Source of the DNA: Pseudaeromonas sp038247115
GTDB taxonomy: Bacteria; Pseudomonadota; Gammaproteobacteria; Enterobacterales; Aeromonadaceae
DNA length: 47,541 bases
Assembly: GCA_038247115.1 (NCBI GenBank)
Contig: JBBRVG010000022.1
Span: 1-47,541, forward strand
Direction of reading: 5' to 3'
In this document: piece by piece, positions 7,272 through 15,714 of the stretch
How positions within the stretch are numbered: the first letter of the stretch is position 1
How the letters are laid out: the number at the start of each line of letters is the position of its first letter
The notes under the pieces: model-generated
What the model was told of the DNA's origin: nothing
The model's database searches: none
What the model saw: the letters and a program-made list of their open reading frames with translations, nothing else
Made by a program: the position numbers and the translations under genes

Positions 7272-8306
7272 ATGGATATCACAGAATTATTGGCGTTTAG
7301 TGTAAAACATAAAGCATCGGATCTACACCTTTCTGCCGGGGTCCCGCCGATGATCCGGGTGGATGGCGACGTACGCAAGATCAACTTGCCTGCGCTGGAG
7401 CATCGTCAGGTGCACAGCCTGGTGTATGACATCATGAACGACCATCAGCGCAAAGAGCTGGAAGAGAATCTGGAAGTCGACTTTTCGTTCGAGGTGCCCA
7501 ATCTGGCGCGTTTCCGGGTCAACGCTTTTCACCAGAATCGCGGGGTCGCGGCTGTGTTCCGGACCATTCCCAGCCTGGTGCTGAGTCTGGACGAACTCGG
7601 TGCGCCGGATATTTTCCGTCAGATTTCCGAATACCCGCGTGGCCTGGTGCTGGTGACCGGGCCAACCGGCTCCGGTAAATCCACGACGCTGGCGGCCATG
7701 GTTGACTACATCAATGAGTCATTTCATCACCATATCCTGACCATTGAAGACCCCATCGAATTCGTTCATGAAAACAAACGCTGCCTGATTAACCAGCGGG
7801 AAGTGCACCGCGATACCTTGGGCTTCAGCAATGCATTGCGTTCTGCATTGCGGGAAGATCCGGATATCGTGCTGGTCGGGGAAATGCGGGATCTGGAAAC
7901 CATACGTCTGGCGCTGACGGCGGCAGAAACCGGGCATCTTGTGTTTGGTACCTTGCACACCAGTTCGGCAGCCAAGACCATAGACCGGATCATCGACGTC
8001 TTCCCCGGCGCCGAGAAGGACATGGTGCGTTCCATGTTGTCCGAATCGTTGCGGGCAGTTATCTCCCAGACGCTGCTCAAACGGGTGGGTGGCGGACGAG
8101 TTGCCGCTCACGAAATCATGATTGGTATCCCGGCTATCCGGAACCTGATCCGGGAAGACAAGATTGCCCAGATGTATTCGGTGATCCAGACCGGGATGAT
8201 TCACGGCATGCAAACCATGGATCAGTGCCTCAAGCAGATGGTGGCCCGAGGGTTAGTGACTCAGGCCGATGCCAAGACCAAGGCCATGGATCCAAATAGC
8301 ATCTAA
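7272..8306 (+). CDS. pilT: Type IV pilus retraction ATPase PilT
   Basis: A 344-residue hexameric cytoplasmic ATPase that powers depolymerisation of type IV pili, giving twitching, DNA uptake and surface sensing. The N-terminal PAS-like domain has ASDLHLSAG (15-23). Walker A GPTGSGKS is at 130-137, followed by the Asp box (ILTIEDPIEFVHE), Walker B (DPDIVLVGEMRD), the His box (TGHLVFGTLHT) and the C-terminal AIRNLIRE retraction motif, characteristic of PilT. First gene of a tight pilT-pilU-yaaA cluster; divergent from yggS. Confidence 0.97.
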   Translation: MDITELLAFSVKHKASDLHLSAGVPPMIRVDGDVRKINLPALEHRQVHSLVYDIMNDHQRKELEENLEVDFSFEVPNLARFRVNAFHQNRGVAAVFRTIPSLVLSLDELGAPDIFRQISEYPRGLVLVTGPTGSGKSTTLAAMVDYINESFHHHILTIEDPIEFVHENKRCLINQREVHRDTLGFSNALRSALREDPDIVLVGEMRDLETIRLALTAAETGHLVFGTLHTSSAAKTIDRIIDVFPGAEKDMVRSMLSESLRAVISQTLLKRVGGGRVAAHEIMIGIPAIRNLIREDKIAQMYSVIQTGMIHGMQTMDQCLKQMVARGLVTQADAKTKAMDPNSI

Positions 8307-8316
8307 GGAATAGACG

Positions 8317-9423
8317 ATGAAAATCGATAGCCTGTTACGGCTGCTGGTGGATCAAAAGGGTTCGGATCTCTTTCTCTCGGTGGGGATCGAGCCCTGTTTA
8401 AAGGTCAACGGCAAGCTGGTGGCGCTGGGCACAGTGCGCCTGGATGACGAGATGGTCTCGGAATTTATTCGTGAGGTGATGACCCCTGCCGCCTATGACC
8501 GTTACTGCCAATCTCATGAAGCCAATTTTGCCATTCAACGTCCGGAGCTGGGTCGTTTCCGGATCAGCTGCTTCTGGCAGATGGGGTGTCCCGGCATGGT
8601 GCTACGGCGCATTGTGACCGAGATCCCGACCATAGAAGAGCTGTTCCTGCCAGGGATACTGCGTGAAATTGGGGTTGCCAAGCGCGGCTTGTTGCTGTTT
8701 GTCGGCGCGACCGGGGCAGGTAAGTCGACAACCCAGGCGGCCATGATCGGCTACCGTAACCGGACTACGGATGGTCATATTCTGACCATCGAAGATCCGG
8801 TGGAATTTGTACATCGCCATGGCCGCTCACTCATCACCCAGCGTGAAGTTGGAACCGATACTGATTCCTTTGATGCCGCACTCAAGTCGGCACTGCGTCA
8901 GGCTCCGGATGTGATCCTGCTGGGGGAAATTCGCTCTCAGGAAACCATGGAGTTTGCCCTGTCCTTTGCCGAGACTGGCCACCTGTGTATGGCAACCTTG
9001 CACGCCAATAATGCCAACCAAGCCATAGAGCGGATCCTGCATTTGGTCCCGGTCGAGAAGCACCGGCAGCTGCTGTACGATCTCTCTTTCAACTTGAAGG
9101 CGATTGTGGCCCAGCAATTGATTCCGACTCGGGATGGTCAGGGACGACGTGCCGCTTTCGAGTTATTGGTTAGCACACCCTTGGTGAAGGATATTTTGCT
9201 GAAGGGCGAGATGCACCGTCTCAAGGAGGTGATGGCCAAGTCGCGGGAGCAGGGGATGATGACCTTCGATCAGTCACTGTTTGATCTCTATCGCCAGGGG
9301 GTTATTGGTTATAGCGAGGCTCTGGCCTATGCCGATTCGCCCAATGATGTGCGCTTGATGATCAAACTGGATGGTGGAGTGTCGCCGGATGCCGGTATGC
9401 TGAACAACGTGACGATTGATTAG
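8317..9423 (+). CDS. pilU: PilT-dependent retraction ATPase PilU
   Basis: A 368-residue PilT paralogue that assists PilT in forceful pilus retraction. Walker A is GATGAGKS (130-137), then ILTIEDPVEFVHRHG, Walker B (APDVILLGEIRS) and the His box (TGHLCMATLHAN). The AIRNLIRE motif of PilT is replaced by LVKDILLKGE, the usual distinction for PilU. It begins 10 bp after pilT and is followed after 13 bp by yaaA, so the three are probably co-transcribed. Length is normal. Confidence 0.96.
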   Translation: MKIDSLLRLLVDQKGSDLFLSVGIEPCLKVNGKLVALGTVRLDDEMVSEFIREVMTPAAYDRYCQSHEANFAIQRPELGRFRISCFWQMGCPGMVLRRIVTEIPTIEELFLPGILREIGVAKRGLLLFVGATGAGKSTTQAAMIGYRNRTTDGHILTIEDPVEFVHRHGRSLITQREVGTDTDSFDAALKSALRQAPDVILLGEIRSQETMEFALSFAETGHLCMATLHANNANQAIERILHLVPVEKHRQLLYDLSFNLKAIVAQQLIPTRDGQGRRAAFELLVSTPLVKDILLKGEMHRLKEVMAKSREQGMMTFDQSLFDLYRQGVIGYSEALAYADSPNDVRLMIKLDGGVSPDAGMLNNVTID

Positions 9424-9436
9424 GAGTGTGTTGCGT

Positions 9437-10216
9437 ATGTTAGTGCTGTTATCCCCGGCCAAAACCCTGGACTATGAGTTGCCTCGGGTGACCGAGCGTT
9501 TCAGTCAGCCAGAGTTGTTATCGGAATCGACACGTTTGATCACCCATTGCCGCACCTTGACGCCAGCGCAGCTGGCGTCGTTGATGAGTATCAGCGACAA
9601 GCTGGCCGGTTTGAATGCCGCGCGCTTTGCCGAGTGGCAGCCGGAGTTTGATCTGGATAATGCCCGGCAGGCGATTTTAGCCTTCAAGGGCGATGTCTAT
9701 ACGGGCCTCGCGGTCGCCGATTTCAGTACCGATGATTTTGAATTTGCCCAGCTGCATCTGCGGATCCTCTCCGGGCTGTATGGGGTGTTGCGCCCGCTGG
9801 ATCTGATGCAAGCTTATCGACTGGAGATGGGAACTCGTCTTGCCAATGAACGGGGTAAGGATCTCTATACCTTCTGGGGCTCTATCATCACCGAACATCT
9901 CAATCTGACGCTTGCTGAGCAGTCGATGCCTCTGGTGCTGAACCTTGCCTCGGAAGAGTACTTCAAGGCAGTGAAGCCCAAAGCGCTGGCCGGGCGGCTA
10001 ATCTCGCCGGTGTTTGAGGATGAGAAAAACGGCAAGTACAAGATCATCAGTTTCCATGCTAAGAAGGCGCGGGGCATGATGGCGCGGTTTATCATCAAGC
10101 AGCGGATTGATCGCCCGGAAGGGGTGCTGGATTTTGCCGAGCAGGGATACCGCTATTGCCCGGAGGGTTCGACACCCGAGCGCCCGCTGTTTCGCCGTGC
10201 CGAAGCTGATAGCTGA
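9437..10216 (+). CDS. yaaA: Peroxide stress protein YaaA
   Basis: A 259-residue protein of the YaaA (DUF328) family, known in E. coli to limit free intracellular iron and oxidative damage under hydrogen peroxide. Signature blocks: LLSPAKTLDYE at the N-terminus, FKGDVYTGL, LRILSGLYGVLRPLD, YRLEMGTRL, LASEEYFKAV and FHAKKARGMMARF. ATG 9437 is preceded by TAGGAG at the pilU stop. A frame start at 9416 inside pilU has no ribosome site. Being third behind pilT-pilU is not the E. coli context, so co-transcription with the retraction motors may be lineage specific. Confidence 0.95.
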   Translation: MLVLLSPAKTLDYELPRVTERFSQPELLSESTRLITHCRTLTPAQLASLMSISDKLAGLNAARFAEWQPEFDLDNARQAILAFKGDVYTGLAVADFSTDDFEFAQLHLRILSGLYGVLRPLDLMQAYRLEMGTRLANERGKDLYTFWGSIITEHLNLTLAEQSMPLVLNLASEEYFKAVKPKALAGRLISPVFEDEKNGKYKIISFHAKKARGMMARFIIKQRIDRPEGVLDFAEQGYRYCPEGSTPERPLFRRAEADS

Positions 10217-10239
10217 TATCTACCAAGACCTGAAATAAC

Positions 10240-10265
10240 AAAAAGGGCCAAATGGCCCTTTTGTT
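10240..10265 (+). terminator. Terminator of pilT-pilU-yaaA
   Basis: AAAAGGGCC and GGCCCTTTT pair across an AAAT loop. The T tract on the plus strand, and A-rich side on the other, make it potentially bidirectional between yaaA and the convergent GGDEF/EAL gene. Confidence 0.87.
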
Positions 10266-10280
10266 TTCCATTTTCTGGCA

Positions 10281-13040
10281 TCAGCTTTGTTGCAGCGCCA
10301 TCAGGTCGCCCGCCGACATGGGGCGATAGTAGTAAAACCCCTGAATTTCCCGGATCCCCAAGGCACACAGTCGCTGCTGTTGGGCTTGTGTCTCCACGCC
10401 CTCGGCAATCACATCCAGCCCCAGATCCCGGGCCATGTTGATGATGGCCCGCACCAGCAATTCGCCTTGTTTTCCCTCCATCAATCGCAGCACGAAACTG
10501 CGATCGAGCTTCACCACATCAATGGGATACTGGCAGAGGGTGTTGAGGGCTGAATAACCCGTGCCGAAATCATCGAGTGCTAAATGAATGCCCAGTTGTT
10601 TGATGCGCTGCATACGCCTGATGGACTCGCGCGGTGATTCGAGCAGCATGGTCTCGGTGATCTCGATGGCCAATTGCTCGGGAGGCATCCGCGTGATCCG
10701 CAATGTTTCTTCCAGCGTCGGCAGCAGTGTGTGACTGGCGAAGTGACGAGCCGACAGGTTGACATGGATCAGCAGTGGCGATAGTCCCGCAGCCTGACGG
10801 TTTTGATTGAGTTGATGGCCGATACGGCAGGCCTGCAATAGGATTTTTTCCCCGAGCTCCAGTATCAGAGGGCCTTCTTCCGCGATAGGTATAAATTTGG
10901 CCGGTGAGATAAATCCCTGCTCCGGATGGTTCCAGCGCGCCAGCGCTTCAATACCCACCATATGGCCATGTTGCGCATCAACAATCGGCTGAAAATAGGC
11001 GATCAAATGGTCATTGCGGATGGCATGGGGCAAATCGCGTTTGATCAGGGTTGATTCAAGGGCTTCCCGGTACAGATGACGAGTGAAGAGTTTCAGTGGA
11101 TACGGATGCTGTTTGGCGCGACTGAGGGCGTAGTCGGCACAGCGTAAAACATCTTCGGCCGAGGTAAATTCGCTGCCACCAATGACAACACCGACACAGG
11201 CGGTGACACTGAGTTCGTTATCATCGACAGCTATGGGTTCAGCGATCCAGTCGCGGATATGATTGGCCAGTCGCATCGGTTGGAAGAAGGTGCTGATGCG
11301 GGGCAGATACAGCACGAATTCATCACCCGCGATGCGGGCAAGTATCTGTTCACCCATCTGGCGGGTCAGCCGCGCCGCAATTTCGCGCAGCACCACATCG
11401 CCTGTGCTGTGGCCGAAGGTATCGTTGATGTTTTTGAAATGGGCAAGATCAATGTACAGCAGCGCGAAGTAGCTTGCATCGCTGGTTCGCCGCTCCAGAT
11501 CGCCTTGCAGCAAAGCCTGCAATTGATGGCGGTTGAGCAGGCCGGTCAGGTTGTCATACAGGCTCAGCCGCTTGATTTTACTCTCGCTGTTGCGGCGCTC
11601 TGTGATATCCCGGATGGTGATAAGCCATCCCGGATCCCCGGTGTGGGTCAGCGGTGTGAGGTTGAGTTCGCAAGGTAAGCGCCATCCCGAGTGGCCAATC
11701 AGCTCCCACTCGACCATGCGGTGTCCCAGAGCCAGCATCTGGTTAAAGCGGGTCTGGCTATAGCGCTCTGCTGGCGCAGGCGTAGGAAAAAGTTGAGAGA
11801 AGGGTTTATCCAACAGGCTGTCTTGCTGCTCATAACCGAGCATGTGGTACGCCGTTTCATTCAGGCTCAGGATCTGGTTGTCATGAACCATCAGGATGCC
11901 GACGCTGGCGTTTTCATACAGTGCCGCGAATTTTTGTTCGACCTCGTCCAATGCCAAGCGCGATAGCTGCTTGGACTCGACCAACTGATTGATGATCTTG
12001 CTGGCCTGGGATATTTCATCCTGCCCTTCGATATGCAACTGGGTTGTCCAGTTGGCGTGGACTAGTTGTTTGAGGCCATCCTCCAGCAAATTGAAGCGCT
12101 CGGTCACATGCTTGCGGAACAAGCGCAGGAACAGGAGCAGCAATGCTGTGCCACCGACCAGATTCAGGGCAAACAGGATCACTAAGGAGAGTTGGCCGCC
12201 TTGGTGCAAGGTCCGGGCGGTGGAAACCTGGATGACGCCGACCACATGATGATTCAAATCCCGCAGTTGGCTATAGGCCTGGATGCGATCATCCTGCTCG
12301 CGGATCTCCAGATTGTCGTCCGACTCGACGATGCTATCCAACGACATGGGATACTGCTGCAGGGAGAGTAACTGGGCATCGGTTGCCAGAATGCGCTGGT
12401 ACTGTGCCGGGAAGAACGACTTGATGCGCTTGCCCCAGATCATCCAGCCGGCCACGGGCCCCTGATTCAAACTGGTTAACACGGGCGATACCGCGATCAG
12501 ATAGGGCTCACCTTGCAGCGCTATGATGCCGGAGACTGGTTTTCGCTCCTGATCCGGTCGTTGCAACAGGAATGACAGTCGACTGCCGATGCCCTCACTG
12601 GAACTCAGCGCTTGCCAGCGCGAAGGAGTTAACGGTTGCAAGACTCCAGGGGCAGCAGAGGATAACTCGACGGCTTCGCGTACCTGGCCCTGTCGACTCA
12701 GAAATGCCATCAGGTCTACATCATTGGTTTTCAGTGACTCGGTGCTCAGATTGCGAGCGGCAAACTCACTGTCTCCTCGGCTGAGTAATTGGTAGGTTTC
12801 ATCCCAGTAAGCCCAGTCCATGGATCGAGTCGCCATCTCGTTGAGTTTGAGGGAAATAGTTTCCCGGGCTTGCTGGTTACTGCGGGCGATAAATTCATGT
12901 TCAATCTGGCCGATCGACTGCAAGAAAAACAGACTCAAGACGCAGAGACTGCCGCCCATGATGAGAAGTAAACCACTGGCAAACAGCCAACTGGCTCGGG
13001 TGGATAACTTACTGTCTTTGAGACGAATCACATTGAACAT
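10281..13040 (-). CDS. Membrane sensor with PAS, GGDEF and EAL domains
   Basis: A 919-residue inner-membrane c-di-GMP enzyme. Order: TM1 about 15-42; periplasmic CHASE4-like sensor about 50-275 (MDWAYWDETYQLL is typical); TM2 about 283-307; HAMP-like linker; PAS about 365-485; GGDEF about 490-650; EAL about 660-910. The signature is AGDEF (571-575) rather than GGDEF and there is no RxxD inhibitory site. The EAL half looks complete (EAL 698-700, NLSARHF, EITETMLLES, DDFGTGYSALN, KLDRSFV, EGVE). It is therefore at least a phosphodiesterase; synthase activity is uncertain, since AGDEF is active in some proteins. ATG 13040 has AGGA 7 nt upstream; a frame start at 13091 has none. Confidence 0.92.
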   Translation of the reverse strand: MFNVIRLKDSKLSTRASWLFASGLLLIMGGSLCVLSLFFLQSIGQIEHEFIARSNQQARETISLKLNEMATRSMDWAYWDETYQLLSRGDSEFAARNLSTESLKTNDVDLMAFLSRQGQVREAVELSSAAPGVLQPLTPSRWQALSSSEGIGSRLSFLLQRPDQERKPVSGIIALQGEPYLIAVSPVLTSLNQGPVAGWMIWGKRIKSFFPAQYQRILATDAQLLSLQQYPMSLDSIVESDDNLEIREQDDRIQAYSQLRDLNHHVVGVIQVSTARTLHQGGQLSLVILFALNLVGGTALLLLFLRLFRKHVTERFNLLEDGLKQLVHANWTTQLHIEGQDEISQASKIINQLVESKQLSRLALDEVEQKFAALYENASVGILMVHDNQILSLNETAYHMLGYEQQDSLLDKPFSQLFPTPAPAERYSQTRFNQMLALGHRMVEWELIGHSGWRLPCELNLTPLTHTGDPGWLITIRDITERRNSESKIKRLSLYDNLTGLLNRHQLQALLQGDLERRTSDASYFALLYIDLAHFKNINDTFGHSTGDVVLREIAARLTRQMGEQILARIAGDEFVLYLPRISTFFQPMRLANHIRDWIAEPIAVDDNELSVTACVGVVIGGSEFTSAEDVLRCADYALSRAKQHPYPLKLFTRHLYREALESTLIKRDLPHAIRNDHLIAYFQPIVDAQHGHMVGIEALARWNHPEQGFISPAKFIPIAEEGPLILELGEKILLQACRIGHQLNQNRQAAGLSPLLIHVNLSARHFASHTLLPTLEETLRITRMPPEQLAIEITETMLLESPRESIRRMQRIKQLGIHLALDDFGTGYSALNTLCQYPIDVVKLDRSFVLRLMEGKQGELLVRAIINMARDLGLDVIAEGVETQAQQQRLCALGIREIQGFYYYRPMSAGDLMALQQS

Positions 13041-13375
13041 CTGCGGATCCTGAAGGCATAAAACAACGAATGCAGAGCGACTGTAAAGCACAGCTAGCGC
13101 GCTGGGAATTCACTTTGCCGTAAAGGGCGTCAGTTATCACAGAGTCTGCGCATTACTATCAGCAGCCGCATCAAAGAAGTTGCCTTGTGCGTGAACGAGG
13201 CTGACTCGTGATGATGATTTCCGGCTGTGGTTCTGAGTGGGCGGCCAGGAGGCGCTCAGGATTTGGATGAGAAAGGGGGAGCTAGGGTACGGGTGGCGAT
13301 AACTATTCTTCGGCTGAGCGCCATCTTGTTGGCTGATGGCGCTCATGTCTCGGTGCAGCTGGATTCAGCGTCTGG
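13041..13375. other. Intergenic region between the GGDEF/EAL gene and srmB
   Basis: A 335-bp region upstream of the GGDEF/EAL gene and downstream of srmB, both leftward. Short open frames here lack ribosome sites and coding character. The only clear structure is the hairpin at 13315-13345. A promoter for the GGDEF/EAL gene must lie here, but I cannot assign its hexamers. Confidence 0.5.
13315..13345 (-). terminator. Hairpin downstream of srmB
   Basis: A perfect 11-bp inverted repeat (arms 13315-13325 and 13335-13345, core GAGCGCCATC/GATGGCGCTC) with a 9-nt loop, 31 bp after the srmB stop. No U tract follows on either strand, so it may be a 3'-stabilising or imperfect terminator hairpin. Confidence 0.5.
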
Positions 13376-14728
13376 TTATTCGCCGCTCTGCTTCTTCTCT
13401 TTGGCGGCAGCTGCGGCTTCTTTCGCGGCCTTTTTCTTGGCCCAATCCGGCTTGCCCTTATTCTTCTTGTCGCGTAGGCGCTCCTTCTTACGCGGCTCTT
13501 CTGCCTCGGCGGCCTTACGCTTGTCTTGCTCCTTGCGCTTTTCTTTCTTGGCATCCGGTTTCTTCTTGCCGGTTACCTTGGCGGTCTTGTGTTGCGGACG
13601 CAGTTCGTCGATCACCCGGCGACGCAGCTCTTCTTCGGTATAGCGCTCGATACGACCCAGCATCGGCATGTCGTGGGCTTCGACCAGGCTGATGGCGACA
13701 CCGCGCTTGCCGGCACGACCGGTACGGCCAATCCGGTGCACATAGACATCGGCGGTGCGAGGCAAGTCAACGTTGATGACATGGCTGACATCCGGCAAAT
13801 CGATGCCCCGGGCGGCGACGTCGGTGGCCACCAGCACATTGACCTCTTCATTGCGGAAACGGCGGATCGCCTCGACTCGCTTCTCCTGCTCCATCTCGCC
13901 ACGGATCCAGGCACAGTTGATGCCACTGGCCTGCAGTTGTGCCGACAGCTCGGCTAGCCGTTCCCGAGTCTTGACGAACAGTATGCTGCGCTTGACCTCT
14001 TCACTGCGCAGCAGATGGCAGAGCAGGGCAAATTTATGCTCCGGAGAGTCCGCCAGATACATCAGCTGCTGGATCTTGCGGCGCTCGCTGCGCGGGGATT
14101 CGGCATTCAGTTCTGCCGGTTCGGTAAGCACTTCGTTGGCAAACTTGACCAGCCCTGTGCCTTCCAGCGTCGCGGAGAACAGCATGGTTTGTTTGCGCCA
14201 GCGCGCTTCACCGACGATGCGATCGACTTCACCGATGAAACCCATATCCAGCATGCGGTCGGCTTCATCGATGATCAGTATCTCGATAGCGCGACTGTCG
14301 AAGCTCTCGGCTTCTATGTATTCCATCAGGCGCCCAGGGGTGGCGACTATGATGTCGGTGGTCTCGGTCAGCGCAGGCAGTTGTTTGTCGTGACCGACGC
14401 CACCTATGATGGCGGCGATCACCAGATGGGTATGGGCCGCCAGGGTCTTGGCATGCTCGGTGATTTGCAGCGCCAGCTCACGAGTCGGGGTCAGGATCAG
14501 CACACGGGCCGAGCCTGCACGACGACGGGGATAGTCGAGCAGATGCTGCATGGTTGGCAGCAGGAAGGCCGCCGTTTTACCGGTGCCGGTTGGCGCGGAC
14601 GCCAGAATATCTCGCCCGTCCATGGCGACCGGAATGACCTGTTGCTGGATGGTGGTAGGGCGGACGAAGCCTTGCTCGGCGACGGCGCGCAGCAGTGAAG
14701 AGTCAAGATCGAGGTTGTCGAAGGACAT
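13376..14728 (-). CDS. srmB: DEAD-box RNA helicase SrmB
   Basis: A 450-residue ATP-dependent RNA helicase involved in early 50S ribosome assembly. Motifs in order: Q motif (FVRPTTIQQQ, 21-30), motif I APTGTGKT (45-52), PTRELA, VATPGR, DEAD in IIDEADRMLDMGF, SAT in LLFSATLEG, VATDVAARGID and HRIGRTGRAG. The C-terminal ~75 residues are a Lys/Arg/Glu-rich low-complexity tail, typical for RNA binding in this family. WRKQTMLFSATLEG and the srmB/trmN6 divergent neighbour pair support SrmB over RhlE. ATG 14728 gives MSFDNLDLDSSL; the open frame upstream runs to 14764 without matching the family. Confidence 0.93.
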   Translation of the reverse strand: MSFDNLDLDSSLLRAVAEQGFVRPTTIQQQVIPVAMDGRDILASAPTGTGKTAAFLLPTMQHLLDYPRRRAGSARVLILTPTRELALQITEHAKTLAAHTHLVIAAIIGGVGHDKQLPALTETTDIIVATPGRLMEYIEAESFDSRAIEILIIDEADRMLDMGFIGEVDRIVGEARWRKQTMLFSATLEGTGLVKFANEVLTEPAELNAESPRSERRKIQQLMYLADSPEHKFALLCHLLRSEEVKRSILFVKTRERLAELSAQLQASGINCAWIRGEMEQEKRVEAIRRFRNEEVNVLVATDVAARGIDLPDVSHVINVDLPRTADVYVHRIGRTGRAGKRGVAISLVEAHDMPMLGRIERYTEEELRRRVIDELRPQHKTAKVTGKKKPDAKKEKRKEQDKRKAAEAEEPRKKERLRDKKNKGKPDWAKKKAAKEAAAAAKEKKQSGE

Positions 14729-14827
14729 GGACGGTGATACTCGCTTACATATTCGGGCCGTCATTATAGGGCAGTGGCATGATAAAATCCGCTTCTCGCA
14801 CCGAAATCACGGGGAAAAGCCATCGCT

Positions 14828-15535
14828 ATGGGCAAAGGTCAGTTTTCATTCAAGCAATTCTCGATTGATCAGGATCGTTGCGCCATGAAGGTGGGTACCG
14901 ACGGCGTGGCATTGGGAGCCTGGGTGCCAGTGACGGGGGTGACGCGGATTCTGGACATAGGTACCGGTACCGGACTGATTGCGCTGATGCTGGCGCAACG
15001 TTCGGTTGCTGATTGTCATATAGTGGCGGTAGAGCTGGATCCGGACGCTGCCGCTCAGGCTGCAGAAAATGTTGCCCGCTCGCCCTGGTCGACTCGGATC
15101 GAGGTAGTGACCGCTGCGGTGCAGCAGCTCGATACAGAGCCATTTGACTTGATCGTATCTAATCCTCCCTATTTTGTGCATGGTCAGTCGTTTAGTTGTG
15201 CCGCGCGTCAGCAGGCGCGTCATACCTCGAGCCTGAGTCATGAGGAATTGCTAGAGCACGGATCACGGCTATTGGCGCCGAACGGGCGCATTGCTCTGGT
15301 GCTGCCGATTGCGGCGGCTGAACAGGTCATGCTGTTGGCAGAGCAATTGGGGCTTGGAGTCGAGTTGGCTCAGCGGTTAATTCCGACGGCCAAAAAAGAG
15401 CCAAATCGTTTTTTACTGCTGCTGGGTAGAGGTAACGGCCGATTATTTGCTGATGATATTGTCATATGTTCTGATGATGGCTCATATTCCGATATATATG
15501 GCGAAATGGTTCGTGACTTCTATTTGAAGCTTTAA
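14828..15535 (+). CDS. trmN6: tRNA1(Val) (adenine(37)-N6)-methyltransferase
   Basis: A 235-residue SAM-dependent methyltransferase (YfiC) that makes m6A37 in tRNA1(Val). The N-terminal block FSFKQFSIDQDRCAMKVGTD is family specific. The SAM motif DIGTGTG is at 43-49, an acidic VELDPDA at 68-74, and the catalytic NPPY at 112-115. It is divergent from srmB with a 99-bp shared promoter region, the same arrangement as in E. coli, which supports both names. Confidence 0.94.
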   Translation: MGKGQFSFKQFSIDQDRCAMKVGTDGVALGAWVPVTGVTRILDIGTGTGLIALMLAQRSVADCHIVAVELDPDAAAQAAENVARSPWSTRIEVVTAAVQQLDTEPFDLIVSNPPYFVHGQSFSCAARQQARHTSSLSHEELLEHGSRLLAPNGRIALVLPIAAAEQVMLLAEQLGLGVELAQRLIPTAKKEPNRFLLLLGRGNGRLFADDIVICSDDGSYSDIYGEMVRDFYLKL

Positions 15536-15565
15536 GCGCCATCTTGTGTTCAATGGCGATTGCTT
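15536..15565 (+). terminator. Possible terminator of trmN6
   Basis: A short stem (CGCCAT at 15537-15542 with ATGGCG at 15553-15558) right after the trmN6 stop, followed by a modest T-rich stretch (ATTGCTTTATCC). Weak, but well placed. Confidence 0.35.
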
Positions 15566-15714
15566 TATCCTTCTGCCTTCTTTTCGCGAGCCCTATCATC
15601 AGACAATTATTCTGCTCTGATGACCATGGATGGTGGCTTGCTCTGTGGCCTCGTGCCCGAATCAATACCTTATAACCCTATAAAAAATCGAAAGATGTAG
15701 AGTTGGAGTTCATT

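Noticed and set aside
13137..13346. 69-codon minus-strand frame upstream of the GGDEF/EAL gene
   Set aside because: No ribosome site and composition unlike coding DNA; overlaps a hairpin.
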